A stretch of 64,000 bases of DNA from Anaerocolumna sp047777345 (GTDB lineage: Bacteria > Bacillota > Clostridia > Lachnospirales > Lachnospiraceae). A model generated the notes under the pieces. The model was not told the origin of the DNA. It ran no database searches and was given only the letters and a program-made list of their open reading frames with translations. Both the position numbers and the translations under genes were made by a program. Shown piece by piece: positions 1 through 8,366 of the stretch. The stretch spans positions 48,454-112,453 of the forward strand of contig JBKEEJ010000011.1 of assembly GCA_047777345.1 (NCBI GenBank), given 5' to 3'. Within the stretch, counting starts at the first letter, position 1, and every line of letters begins with the position of its first letter.

Positions 1-514
1 AGTATATCCGTCCGGCACAAAAGTTACCGATAAACCGGAAATACTGTTTGCCCGCCTGGACTTAAAAGAGGTACTTGATAAAGTAGAAGCCAAAAAAGCA
101 GCAGTAAAAAAGGAAGAGGCACAAACCTCTGATAAATCCGGTGAGAAATCCACAAATGAGGAAAGAGCCATTGACATTCCTGCCAAAGAGGAAATTACTT
201 ATGAGGATTTTATGAAGATGCAATTTCAGGTAGGTGAAATTATTGCCTGCGAACCGGTACCCAAATCCAAAAAGCTTCTTTGTTCCAAGGTTAAGATTGG
301 ATCTTCGGTAAAACAGATTGTATCCGGCATTAAGGCTCATTATACGCCGGAAGAAATGGTAGGGAAAAAGGTAATGGTATTAGTTAATTTAAAACCTGCC
401 AAATTAGCCGGGGTACTTTCCGAAGGAATGCTTTTGTGTGCTGAAGATGAAAACGGTAAGTTAGCCCTTATGGTACCGGAAAAAGATATGCCATCGGGAG
501 CAGAAATCTGCTAA
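1..514 (+). CDS. metG: Methionyl-tRNA synthetase, C-terminal part (partial, cut by window start)
   Basis: An open frame runs from base 2 to the TAA at 512-514 with no start inside the window. The first part (VYPSGTKV.., ILFARLDLKEVLDKVE) matches the end of the MetRS anticodon-binding domain. A charged linker rich in Lys, Glu and Thr follows, then a C-terminal OB-fold tRNA-binding domain (FQVGEIIACEPVPKSKKLL to the end, about 100 residues) of the EMAP/Trbp111 type that dimerises many bacterial MetRS. The catalytic domain lies upstream, outside the window. An internal ATG at 212 is not the true start, because homology continues in frame before it. A terminator follows. In many Firmicutes metG is followed by tatD and rsmA; here the cotJ genes sit in between on the other strand. 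Confidence 0.9.
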   Translation, partial: VYPSGTKVTDKPEILFARLDLKEVLDKVEAKKAAVKKEEAQTSDKSGEKSTNEERAIDIPAKEEITYEDFMKMQFQVGEIIACEPVPKSKKLLCSKVKIGSSVKQIVSGIKAHYTPEEMVGKKVMVLVNLKPAKLAGVLSEGMLLCAEDENGKLALMVPEKDMPSGAEIC

Positions 515-581
515 TAAGTAAATGAAGATACAAATTTTATTAATCTATTTTTTGTTGTATGAAAAGGCAATGATGATGAAA

Positions 582-636
582 AAAAGAGGTTAACTCTCCG
601 ATTACAAAAAATCAAGGGAGAGTTGACCTCTTTCTT
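582..636. terminator. Rho-independent terminator, probably bidirectional
   Basis: Inverted repeat AAAGAGGTTAACTCTCC / GGAGAGTTGACCTCTTT (one G-T wobble) followed on the plus strand by TCTTTTT and preceded by an A-run that serves as a T-run on the minus strand. It lies between the convergent metG and cotJC genes and can end both. Confidence 0.85.
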
Positions 637-690
637 TTTACAACTGGCCACTAACCACTAATTTTTTTGAAATGATTAAGAAATTTGTTC

Positions 691-1302
691 TTATTGATTC
701 ATAACTGGTTTATCTAACTCCATATTAAGTGCGTAAAAATTTTTAGAATCTATATGCTCTTGTACCCTTACCAGTGCTTCGCCAAAACGCTGATAGTGAA
801 TAATTTCCCGTTCTCTTAAAAAACGGATAGGATCAATAATTTCCGGATCGGTAACAAGTCTTAAAATATTGTCATAAGTGGTTCTGGCTTTTTGCTCTGC
901 GGCCAGGTCTTCGTGTAAATCCGTCAGGATATCGCCTTTTGACTGAAAGAAACAGGAGTTAAAGGGTATGCCTCCGGCTGCCTGGGGCCAAAGAGCCGTC
1001 GTATGGTCAATATAGTAAGCATCAAAACCGCCGGTTTTAAGTTCCTCAAGACTCAGGTTTTTGGTTAACTGAAATACAATGGCGCTGATAATTTCCATGT
1101 GAGCCAGTTCTTCGGTTCCGATATCCGTAAGCAACCCAGCCACTTCCTTATATGGCACGGTATAACGTTGGGACAGATATCGCATAGAGGCTGCAAGTTC
1201 TCCGTCGGGGCCGCCAAACTGGCTGATAATTAGCTGAGCCATTTTGGGATTGGGATTTGATATTTTAACCGGATATTGAAGCCGTCTTTCATAAGTCCAC
1301 AT
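691..1302 (-). CDS. cotJC: Spore coat protein CotJC (manganese-catalase-like)
   Basis: 203 residues, the usual length for CotJC. The protein has the ferritin-like four-helix Mn-catalase fold pattern: EELAHMEI around residue 64 and EREIIHYQRFGEAL around 163 are the paired Glu/His metal-ligand segments. In Bacillus, CotJC is made in the mother cell and enters the inner coat with CotJA. Last gene of the cotJABC operon: the start lies 3 nt after the cotJB stop and carries its own GGAGAGG ribosome site 7 nt upstream. Whether it has catalase activity cannot be told from sequence. Confidence 0.93.
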   Translation of the reverse strand: MWTYERRLQYPVKISNPNPKMAQLIISQFGGPDGELAASMRYLSQRYTVPYKEVAGLLTDIGTEELAHMEIISAIVFQLTKNLSLEELKTGGFDAYYIDHTTALWPQAAGGIPFNSCFFQSKGDILTDLHEDLAAEQKARTTYDNILRLVTDPEIIDPIRFLREREIIHYQRFGEALVRVQEHIDSKNFYALNMELDKPVMNQ

Positions 1303-1305
1303 TAT

Positions 1306-1560
1306 TTACACCTCTCCTTCCCAGGGCCAGGGAGTATTTACCCAGGACCACTGTGCTTCCTCTTTTACGCAGTAGGCCAAAACCGGCCCGAAGTCATTCT
1401 CATACTCTTCCAGGGCTTGTTCTCGTTCATTTTTATATTTTTCAAAACTAGCCAAAGCTTCCTTGTCAAACGGATGGGTATCCAGAAATAATCTAAGGTC
1501 GTCCAAAACAAAGCTTACTGCCTGTAATTTTTTCATAGAGTCACATTTGGCCTGATTCAT
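1306..1560 (-). CDS. cotJB: Spore coat protein CotJB
   Basis: 84 residues, highly acidic, all-helical and ending in aromatic-rich WSWVNTPWPWEGEV, the signature of the CotJB family. The core LQAVSFVLDDLRLFLDTHPFDKEAL is also typical. CotJB is part of the CotJ complex of the inner spore coat; no enzymatic role is known. The start overlaps the cotJA stop as ATGA (1557-1560), which indicates translational coupling. Confidence 0.93.
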   Translation of the reverse strand: MNQAKCDSMKKLQAVSFVLDDLRLFLDTHPFDKEALASFEKYKNEREQALEEYENDFGPVLAYCVKEEAQWSWVNTPWPWEGEV

Positions 1561-1799
1561 AAAAGTGCTCCTCCTGTTCCGTAAAAAGGTAAATCTAACT
1601 CTTTAAAAATGGTACCTGCCTTAAGGGCATATTCCGGGTCATATAAGTCTTTAAATTGCTGTATGGGAATATAGGCCATTGCAAGGGATGGCGCAAAAGG
1701 GAAATTCCCTCCGCTGTCACAGGAAAGAGTGGGAATATCGTTTTGTGAACAGTCTTTCGGAGTAATTTTTAAATCAGCCTGTATGAAATTTAAATTCAT
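1557..1799 (-). CDS. cotJA: Spore coat associated protein CotJA
   Basis: 80 residues if it starts at the ATG at 1797-1799, which has GGGAG 8 nt upstream; a longer frame to 1841 has no ribosome site and would add 14 unrelated residues. The diagnostic CotJA core is present: LAMAYIPIQQFKDLYDPEYA then GTIFKELDLPFYG. CotJA is needed for assembly of CotJC into the coat. First gene of cotJABC. Mother-cell sigma factors (sigma E or K) would be expected to drive it, but I could not assign a convincing promoter in the AT-rich DNA above it. Confidence 0.92.
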   Translation of the reverse strand: MNLNFIQADLKITPKDCSQNDIPTLSCDSGGNFPFAPSLAMAYIPIQQFKDLYDPEYALKAGTIFKELDLPFYGTGGALL

Positions 1800-2069
1800 A
1801 CTTAAAACTCCCTTCTTTTCAATTTGAGAAATCCAAAACAATAGAATTTCTCAAAATTAGTTTGGCTGGACCAATAAAATAAATACTAGCAATTATGCGT
1901 ATCTGAGCCATATTTTATATTAATAAGAGGCGGTTCAATAATATTTTTAAAATAATTTTAAAGAAAGCAAGTAAGGATTATGATATTAGTAAAATTTTAT
2001 TTTTTTGCCAGATTCAAATGAAAAACGCGAAAGGAAAATTTAAGCCAAAAAGCAAAAATTAAGAAAGCA

Positions 2070-2098
2070 TGGACAAAGCCGGGGAATATCACTATAAT
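2070..2098 (+). promoter_or_regulatory. Putative sigma-A promoter of tatD
   Basis: TGGACA at 2070-2075, 17-nt spacer, TATAAT at 2093-2098. It sits about 70 nt upstream of the tatD start. The rest of the 366-nt gap from 1800 to 2165 is AT-rich and shows nothing else I can name. Confidence 0.6.
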
Positions 2099-2165
2099 AC
2101 ATAATGAGCTTAAAGGTAACAAATAATTAACTGTAAGGAATATGGTACTGCATACGGAGGATATT

Positions 2166-2927
2166 ATGATTTTTGAAACACATGCTCATTATGATGATGA
2201 AGCTTTTGATGAAGATAGAGAGAGTTTATTAAGGAGCCTTTATGAAGCGGGAATTGAATATGTGGTAAACGTTGGGTCAAGCATTGAGACAACGAAAAAA
2301 ACCCTGGAACTTATCAAGCGTTTTCCCTTTGTCTATGGGGCAGTGGGAGTTCATCCCAGTGAAACAGAGGAGTTAAACGAGGATAATTTTAAGTGGTTAA
2401 AAAAAGTGGGCCAAGATCCGAAAGTTGTGGCCATTGGAGAAATCGGTCTTGATTATCACTGGGATACGCCGGACAAGCAAATCCAGAAGGAATGGTTTTT
2501 AAGACAAATGGATCTTGCCAAAGAATTAAAACTGCCAGTTATTATTCACAGCAGGGATGCGGCGGCAGACACTTATGATTTAATACAAGAAGCCCAATTA
2601 ACAAAAGGGGTTATTCATTGCTTTTCCTACAGCAAAGAAATGGCAAAAAATTACCTGGATATGGGATTTTATTTAGGTATCGGCGGGGTTGTTACCTTTA
2701 AAAATGCAAGGAAGTTAAAAGAAGTGGTGGAATATGCGCCGATAACCCAGCTGGTACTGGAAACGGACTGCCCTTATCTTGCGCCGGAACCGAACCGGGG
2801 AAAAAGGAATTCATCGTTAAATTTACCATATGTGGCTGAAGAAATTGCCAGACTAAAAGGCCTTACCTATGAGGAAGTGGTAAGTATAACTGAGCAAAAC
2901 GCCAGGAAATTATACGGGCTTTTATGA
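2166..2927 (+). CDS. tatD: TatD family metal-dependent hydrolase (DNase)
   Basis: 253 residues from the ATG at 2166, chosen because CGGAGG lies 5 nt before it; an upstream ATG at 2142 has no ribosome site. Metal-binding motifs of the TatD TIM barrel are in order: ETHAHYDDEAFD (residues 3-14), GEIGLDYHWD, PVIIHSRDA, GVIHCFS and LETDCPYLAPEPNRGK. TatD enzymes are Mg-dependent 3'-5' exonucleases, implicated in DNA repair. The first motif has Glu where most members have Asp (DTHAH). rsmA follows after 95 nt; the ribonuclease M5 gene often found between them is absent. Confidence 0.93.
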   Translation: MIFETHAHYDDEAFDEDRESLLRSLYEAGIEYVVNVGSSIETTKKTLELIKRFPFVYGAVGVHPSETEELNEDNFKWLKKVGQDPKVVAIGEIGLDYHWDTPDKQIQKEWFLRQMDLAKELKLPVIIHSRDAAADTYDLIQEAQLTKGVIHCFSYSKEMAKNYLDMGFYLGIGGVVTFKNARKLKEVVEYAPITQLVLETDCPYLAPEPNRGKRNSSLNLPYVAEEIARLKGLTYEEVVSITEQNARKLYGLL

Positions 2928-3022
2928 TTATACAGATGAAAATTATATCTTGTTTAAATAATTGACTTTTCAGCTTCAATAAGATACCATAAACCTATTA
3001 AAATTGTGAACAGGAACAGAAT

Positions 3023-3898
3023 ATGCGAAATAAATTAGGTAATCCAAAGGAAACCATAGAAATTTTAAATAAATATCACTTTATTTTTCAAAAAAAGTAC
3101 GGACAGAATTTTCTTATTGATACCCACGTATTGGAGAAAATAATCAAGGCAGCCGACGTTACCAAAGAGGATATGGTGCTTGAAATTGGTCCGGGTATAG
3201 GAACTCTGACCCAATATTTATGCGAAGCGGCCAGGGAAGTAATCGCTGTGGAAATTGACAAGTCATTAATACCAATACTTCATGATACTCTGTCACCTTA
3301 TGACAATGTTACAATACTGAATGAAGATATTTTAAAAGTGGACATTAACCAACTGGTTCAGGAAAAGAACGGGGGAAAGCCCATTAAAATTGTTGCCAAT
3401 TTGCCCTACTATATTACAACACCTATCATTATGGGCTTATTGGAAGGTCATGTTCCCGTTGTGAATATTACGGTAATGGTTCAAAAAGAAGTGGCAGACC
3501 GAATGCAGGCTGCTCCCGGCGGAAAGGATTACGGGGCCTTATCCTTAGCTGTCCAGTATTATGCAAAACCGTATATTGCGGCCAATGTTCCGCCAAACTG
3601 TTTTATACCAAGACCCAATGTGGGTTCTGCCGTTATCCGCCTTACCCTTCATGAGGATTATCCGGTTAAGGTAAAGGATGAAAGGCTCCTTTTTCGGATT
3701 ATCCGAGATTCCTTTAACCAGAGAAGAAAAACTTTGGTTAACGGATTAAATAACGGAAACGAAGTAAAGCTTCCCAAGGAAACCATAGCGGAAGCCATAA
3801 GAGAACTTGGCGTTTCGCCTACTATACGGGGCGAAGCTCTAACCCTGGAACAATTTGCAAAACTAAGCAATATTATCTATGATAAAATTAATAATTAA
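3023..3898 (+). CDS. rsmA: 16S rRNA (A1518/A1519-N6) dimethyltransferase
   Basis: 291 residues, the full length of KsgA/RsmA. SAM-binding motif LEIGPGIGTLTQYL and the catalytic NLPYYITTP motif are intact, and the C-terminal helical domain contains FNQRRKTLVNGL. The enzyme dimethylates two adjacent adenosines in the 3' hairpin of 16S rRNA as a late step of 30S assembly; loss gives kasugamycin resistance. The ribosome site is weak (AGGAAC). A terminator follows at 3955. Confidence 0.96.
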   Translation: MRNKLGNPKETIEILNKYHFIFQKKYGQNFLIDTHVLEKIIKAADVTKEDMVLEIGPGIGTLTQYLCEAAREVIAVEIDKSLIPILHDTLSPYDNVTILNEDILKVDINQLVQEKNGGKPIKIVANLPYYITTPIIMGLLEGHVPVVNITVMVQKEVADRMQAAPGGKDYGALSLAVQYYAKPYIAANVPPNCFIPRPNVGSAVIRLTLHEDYPVKVKDERLLFRIIRDSFNQRRKTLVNGLNNGNEVKLPKETIAEAIRELGVSPTIRGEALTLEQFAKLSNIIYDKINN

Positions 3899-3954
3899 GT
3901 CAATAAGATAACAAAAGATAACAATATATCAATAAAATAAATTCATAATAAACA

Positions 3955-3988
3955 AAAACTACCTTATACCAGAAAAGGTGGTTTTTTT
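3955..3988 (+). terminator. Rho-independent terminator after rsmA
   Basis: AAAACTACCTT / AAGGTGGTTTT stem with one G-T pair, ending in a run of T residues. It closes the tatD-rsmA unit. Confidence 0.85.
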
Positions 3989-4112
3989 ATCATTCAAAAA
4001 AAATATCATCCTTTTTGAAAATTGCCCCTTTATTCTGAAGTTTGTGTCAAATAGATATAAAATGTTTAAATTAGTTTAATAACTAGAATAATTAAGAAAG
4101 CTTTCAGACATA

Positions 4113-4141
4113 TTGACATAAAAGTATAAGAATGATAATGT
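4113..4141 (+). promoter_or_regulatory. Putative sigma-A promoter of the phosphofructokinase gene
   Basis: TTGACA at 4113-4118, then a 17-nt spacer to TAATGT at 4136-4141 (or GATAAT with 15 nt). The leader of about 70 nt before the start shows no clear structure. The remaining gap from 3989 is AT-rich with no gene. Confidence 0.6.
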
Positions 4142-4217
4142 GTACTAACGCAAGGACTTGATTTTTTGAGTCTGATGAAACTATGGAACGATGAAATACG
4201 CATATGGGGGAAAAAGA

Positions 4218-5444
4218 ATGAAGGGAAATGTCCTGGTTGGTCAGTCTGGCGGGCCCACAGCAGCAATTAATTCCAGCTTAGCCGGAGTATATAAAGCAGC
4301 AAAAGATTTGGAAGCGGGCAAAGTATACGGAATGCTTTATGGCATACAAGGATTATTGGATGAGAAATATGTGGATTTGGATAAACATTTTAACAGTGAT
4401 ATGAAAATTGAATTGTTAAAAAGAACTCCTTCGTCTTATCTTGGCTCTTGCCGCTATAAACTAGCTGATTATGAAGAGGATAACAGTGACTATATAAAAA
4501 TATTTAATATCTTAAATCAATTAGAGATAAAATTCTTTTTCTATATCGGCGGCAATGATTCCATGGACACCATCAAAAAATTATCTGATTATGGGGAAAA
4601 AATAAAAAGTCAAGTCCGATTTATCGGAGTGCCAAAAACCATTGACAACGACCTGGCTGTTACCGATCATACGCCCGGTTATGGGAGCGCCGCAAAATTT
4701 ATTGCGGCAACCACAAAAGAAATTATTCGGGATGCCTTAGTATATGACCAGAAAAATGTTACCATTATCGAAATTATGGGCCGTAACGTGGGATGGCTTA
4801 CGGGAGCCGCTGCTCTTGCCTGTGATGGGGATAATCCCGGCCCGGACCTTATTTATCTTCCGGAAGTGGATTTTGATATAGAGGATTTTCTTTTTAAAAT
4901 TAAGGAACTTCAGAAAACGAAAAAAGCGTTGGTGATTGCCGTATCGGAAGGAATCCATCTGGCTGATAAAAGATATGTCTGTGAACTGGAACAGGAAAGG
5001 AAAGTTACCGACCAATTTGGACATGCCATGCTTAGCGGTGCCGGAAAATATTTATCTAACCTGATTATTAGGGAAAACGGCTGTAAATCCAGAGGAATTG
5101 AGCTAAATACTTTACAGCGCTGTGCTTCTCATATGGCTTCTTTAGTAGATATAAATGAAGCTTATCAGGCAGGGGCAGCAGCGGTTAAGGCGGCAATGGA
5201 AGGAAAAACCGGTGAAATGATTGTGTTAATTCGGACATCCGATCACCCTTACCAGTGTACCACCGGTACCTATGACATTCATAAAATAGCCAATCTGGAG
5301 AAAAAAGTTCCTTTGGAATGGATTAAAAAAGATGGCACCGGCGTTACCGAGGACTTTGTGAATTATGTAAGACCTCTTATACAGGACGAACTGACACCTA
5401 TTATGATAGACGGACTGCCAAAGCATATCAGATACAACTGTTAA
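4218..5444 (+). CDS. pfp: Pyrophosphate-dependent 6-phosphofructokinase
   Basis: 408 residues from the ATG at 4218, which has GGGGGAAAAAG before it; the in-frame ATG at 4191 lacks a site. Phosphoryl-donor loop GQSGGPTAAIN is at residues 7-17. Two marks of the PPi-using class are visible: an Asp in GGND at 111-114 where ATP enzymes have Gly (GGDG), and a Lys in PKTIDND at 139-145 where ATP enzymes have Gly. It therefore most likely makes fructose 1,6-bisphosphate from fructose 6-phosphate and PPi, reversibly, saving ATP in glycolysis. The length also fits the long PPi clade. It stands alone between its own promoter and terminator. Confidence 0.92.
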   Translation: MKGNVLVGQSGGPTAAINSSLAGVYKAAKDLEAGKVYGMLYGIQGLLDEKYVDLDKHFNSDMKIELLKRTPSSYLGSCRYKLADYEEDNSDYIKIFNILNQLEIKFFFYIGGNDSMDTIKKLSDYGEKIKSQVRFIGVPKTIDNDLAVTDHTPGYGSAAKFIAATTKEIIRDALVYDQKNVTIIEIMGRNVGWLTGAAALACDGDNPGPDLIYLPEVDFDIEDFLFKIKELQKTKKALVIAVSEGIHLADKRYVCELEQERKVTDQFGHAMLSGAGKYLSNLIIRENGCKSRGIELNTLQRCASHMASLVDINEAYQAGAAAVKAAMEGKTGEMIVLIRTSDHPYQCTTGTYDIHKIANLEKKVPLEWIKKDGTGVTEDFVNYVRPLIQDELTPIMIDGLPKHIRYNC

Positions 5445-5503
5445 ATGACAAACTCCCTTTATCCATAAAGAAAGCACATATCAAATGTAAACACAAATAT
5501 AAT

Positions 5504-5547
5504 AACTCCCATGGTTTCACTAAAATTTGGAAGCCAGGGAGTTTTTT
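5504..5547 (+). terminator. Rho-independent terminator after pfp
   Basis: AACTCCC / GGGAGTT with an extended imperfect stem (ATGG, GCCA) and a six-T run. The gap on to 5744 is AT-rich and holds no gene I can support. Confidence 0.8.
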
Positions 5548-5744
5548 CATTTATTTTGTAAAAAAATCAAGAGGAGCAAATAAGTCATGTCTATAGGATT
5601 ATGTTTTTAAAAAGAAGGATTTATAAAATCCGAATGAAAGAAAATGTGGCATAATAAGTTTAAATATGGTATTCTTTTAAGGCAGCAGAAAATATGTAAA
5701 GATAATACGGGAGTATTTTATCGAAAGCCTGAAGGAGTTACACA

Positions 5745-7565
5745 ATGAATCTGTTGAATGTGGAAAAAATGAGCAAAAGCTTTACGGATAAAGTTTTATT
5801 TGACAATGTAACCCTGGGAATTAACGAAGGGGATAAAATCGGTGTCATTGGCATTAACGGAACGGGTAAATCGACGCTGTTAAAAATTATTGCAGGTCTT
5901 GAGGAACCTGATAAGGGAAATGTGGTGAAAGGGAGAAATGTCCGGATAGAATATCTGACCCAGACACCGGTTTTCAGGGAGGATCTTACGATTCTGGAAA
6001 ATGTTGTTATGGGGAAAAAAGCAGAAAAGGAATACCAGAACTTAGAAGGAAAAGCCAAAACCATGTTAGCCAAGCTTGGCATAACGGACTATAATGGCAA
6101 AGTGGAGCATTTGTCCGGAGGACAGAAAAAACGGGTAGCCCTGGTTCGAACCCTCCTTACCCCTGCGGAACTACTGGTTCTGGATGAACCTACCAATCAT
6201 CTGGATAACGACATGGCTGAATGGCTGGAAGATTATCTAAATAAATACCAGGGTGCTTTTATTATGGTAACCCATGATCGTTATTTTTTGGATAAGGTTG
6301 CAAATAAAATTGTGGAAATTGATAAGGGAAGTCTCTACACCTATGTGGCTAACTATACCAAGTTTCTTCAGTTAAAGGCAGAACGGGAGGATATGGAACA
6401 GGCCACGGAAAGAAAGAAAAGGAGTTTGTACCGCAAGGATCTGGAATGGATGATGCGGGGAGCGAAAGCCCGTTCCACCAAGCAAAAGGCTCATATAAAA
6501 AGATTTGAGGAACTGCGGGACCGAAAAGTAATTGAAAAAGATAAAAATATTGAGATTAATGCCCTGTCTTCCCGGCTTGGGAAAAAGACCATAGAAATAG
6601 AAGGCATCAGCAAAAGTTTTGGAGGCAGGGTGCTGATTAAAGATTTTTCATATATAATGTTAAAGAATGACCGGTTAGGAATTGTCGGGCCAAATGGCAG
6701 CGGTAAAACTACCCTCCTTAAAATTATAACCGGTAACCTGAAACCGGATGAAGGCAGAGTCATTGTGGGGGATACTATTAAAATCGGCTATTTTTCCCAG
6801 GAAAACGAATATATGGACCAAAACTTAAAAGTGATTGATTATATCCGGAATGTGGCAGAATATATAAATACCAGCGAAGGTATGGCCAGTGCTTCCCAGA
6901 TGTTAGAGCGGTTCCTTTTTACGGGAGCCATGCAGTATACCACCATATCCCGTTTATCCGGAGGGGAAAAAAGGAGGCTTTATCTGTTAAAGGTGTTAAT
7001 GGAAGCCCCAAATGTACTCATTTTGGACGAGCCTACCAATGATCTGGATATTCAGACTTTAACCATACTGGAAGATTACCTGGATACTTTTGAAGGAATT
7101 GTTGTAACCGTATCCCATGACCGGTATTTTCTGGACCGGATTGTGAACCGCATTTTTGCCTTTGAAGGAGGAGGCGTTATAAGACAGTACGAAGGAGGTT
7201 TTACCGACTACAAGGAAGCTTGCGAAAGAAATAATGCTTTTGACAGAAAAGACGAAACTTTACCCAATAATCAGGAGAAGAAGAATGAGGTAACCACAAA
7301 AAGCAAACCAAGAGAACCAAAATTAAAGTTTTCTTATCATGAGCAAAAAGAATATGAGGAAATTGATGATATTATTGCCGGTCTGGAAGAAAGAATAGAA
7401 AAGCTGAATGTCCAAATCGAAGAAGCGGCCAGCGATTATTCCAGATTAAATGAGTTAATGGCAAAGAAAGAGGCTTATGAAAAGCAGCTGGAAGAAAAAA
7501 TGGAACGCTGGGTTTATTTAAATGACCTGGCGGAACAGATTGAAAATGCAAAGAAAGGAAAATAA
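5745..7565 (+). CDS. ABC-F ribosome-associated ATPase, Uup-like
   Basis: 606 residues, no membrane segments, two ABC domains in one chain. Domain 1: Walker A GINGTGKST at 36-44, signature LSGGQKKR, Walker B LLVLDEPTNHLD. The linker carries the charged Ptim-like helices (KKRSLYRKDLEWMMRGAKAR). Domain 2: GPNGSGKTT, LSGGEKRR, VLILDEPTNDLD. A basic-acidic linker and a C-terminal coiled coil of about 80 residues (YHEQKEYEEIDD.. to the end) match the Uup CTD, which binds DNA in E. coli. ABC-F proteins act at the ribosomal E site, in translation rescue or antibiotic protection. Nothing here (such as a leader attenuator) points to a resistance role. yqeY follows 17 nt downstream and is probably co-transcribed. 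Confidence 0.9.
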   Translation: MNLLNVEKMSKSFTDKVLFDNVTLGINEGDKIGVIGINGTGKSTLLKIIAGLEEPDKGNVVKGRNVRIEYLTQTPVFREDLTILENVVMGKKAEKEYQNLEGKAKTMLAKLGITDYNGKVEHLSGGQKKRVALVRTLLTPAELLVLDEPTNHLDNDMAEWLEDYLNKYQGAFIMVTHDRYFLDKVANKIVEIDKGSLYTYVANYTKFLQLKAEREDMEQATERKKRSLYRKDLEWMMRGAKARSTKQKAHIKRFEELRDRKVIEKDKNIEINALSSRLGKKTIEIEGISKSFGGRVLIKDFSYIMLKNDRLGIVGPNGSGKTTLLKIITGNLKPDEGRVIVGDTIKIGYFSQENEYMDQNLKVIDYIRNVAEYINTSEGMASASQMLERFLFTGAMQYTTISRLSGGEKRRLYLLKVLMEAPNVLILDEPTNDLDIQTLTILEDYLDTFEGIVVTVSHDRYFLDRIVNRIFAFEGGGVIRQYEGGFTDYKEACERNNAFDRKDETLPNNQEKKNEVTTKSKPREPKLKFSYHEQKEYEEIDDIIAGLEERIEKLNVQIEEAASDYSRLNELMAKKEAYEKQLEEKMERWVYLNDLAEQIENAKKGK

Positions 7566-7582
7566 AAAGGAGGTAAAATAAA

Positions 7583-8031
7583 ATGACAAAAATTGAACTT
7601 GTAAGAGCAGAAATGGTTAAAGCTATGAAGGAAGGCAATAAGGTAAGAAAGGATGCGCTGTCAGCCCTGCTTACGGCTTTAAAAAACGTAGCAATTGACA
7701 AAAGGGCAGACTTAACAGAAGAAGAGGAAAATGCGGTAGTTCTAAAGGAAATAAAGATTTTAAACGAAACTTTAGAGTCTGCGCCGGCTGACAGGACAGA
7801 CATTATTAACGAATGCAACGAGAGAATCAAGGTATTAAGCGAGTTTGCTCCTAAGATTATGACAGAGGAGGAAATTAAAGAGGAAATTAATCAGGTCCTT
7901 TCTGATCTTTCCATTACCAATCCTACCGCAAAGGACAGGGAAGAATTATGAAGGAGTTAATGCCAAGAGTAAAGGGAAAGGCAGACGGAAAACTGGTTAA
8001 TGAAATGGTGGCAGCTATGCTCCAGCAGTAG
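7583..8031 (+). CDS. yqeY: GatB/YqeY domain protein, frameshifted near its 3' end
   Basis: Start ATG 7583 with AAGGAGG upstream. The frame reads the YqeY fold for 122 residues and stops at 7951. The missing tail is present at once in the -1 frame: MKELMPRVKGKADGKLVNEMV, ending at the TAG at 8029-8031. This is the conserved YqeY C-terminus, so the intact protein would be about 149 residues. One extra G in the GGG run at 7938-7940 would restore it as DRGRIMKELMP. YqeY resembles the tail domain of GatB, which binds tRNA; its job in the cell is unclear. Possible causes are a sequencing error, a real mutation or slippage (see findings). The break is seen directly; the cause is not. Confidence 0.85.
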
Positions 8032-8076
8032 TAACCGGTTATTTTAAACGAAATTAAATAATTCATTGTTAACGAC

Positions 8077-8133
8077 AAAGATATGAGGTTGTTGCGAAAT
8101 ACAGTATTTTGCAGTAACTTCATATCTTTTTTT
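8077..8133 (+). terminator. Strong Rho-independent terminator after yqeY
   Basis: A 19-bp stem, left arm AAAGATATGAGGTTGTTGC and right arm GCAGTAACTTCATATCTTT with two G-T wobbles, extended by AAAT/ATTT and followed by a T-run. Confidence 0.9.
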
Positions 8134-8160
8134 GCCTGTTATATGCCAAAGGATTTCTTG

Positions 8161-8240
8161 ACTTATAGGAAGCGTCCTGTGAATCAAAAATCCTCCGGGG
8201 ATGCCCACTTGCGCGATAGGTAGAAATCTTCCTGGAAGTT
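8161..8240 (+). repeat. Dispersed intergenic repeat, copy A1
   Basis: Core AATCAAAAATCCTCCGGGG at 8182-8200 followed by ATGCCCACTTGCG. It resembles the elements near 42518 and 57132 and, more loosely, those near 10874, 25043 and 60546. It lies between the yqeY terminator and the next gene. The rest of the 335-nt gap up to 8366 is AT-rich. Confidence 0.6.
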
Positions 8241-8366
8241 AAGTCATAAAAGTGCATCTGTCATATATTTATAAAATACGAATATAATTTATATAAGTAT
8301 ACCGGTGTCATAAATGTACAAGTTTGTTGGTACAATTAAGACACCGAAAAAATAAGGGAGTTTGAT

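Noticed and set aside
5745..7565. Antibiotic-resistance ABC-F (Msr/Vga/Lsa type)
   Set aside because: The C-terminal coiled coil and layout are Uup-like, and no leader peptide or attenuator precedes it.
7931..7955. Programmed -1 frameshift in yqeY
   Set aside because: No slippery heptamer; the same decamer is broken in DUF58 in another phase, so a ribosomal signal is unlikely.
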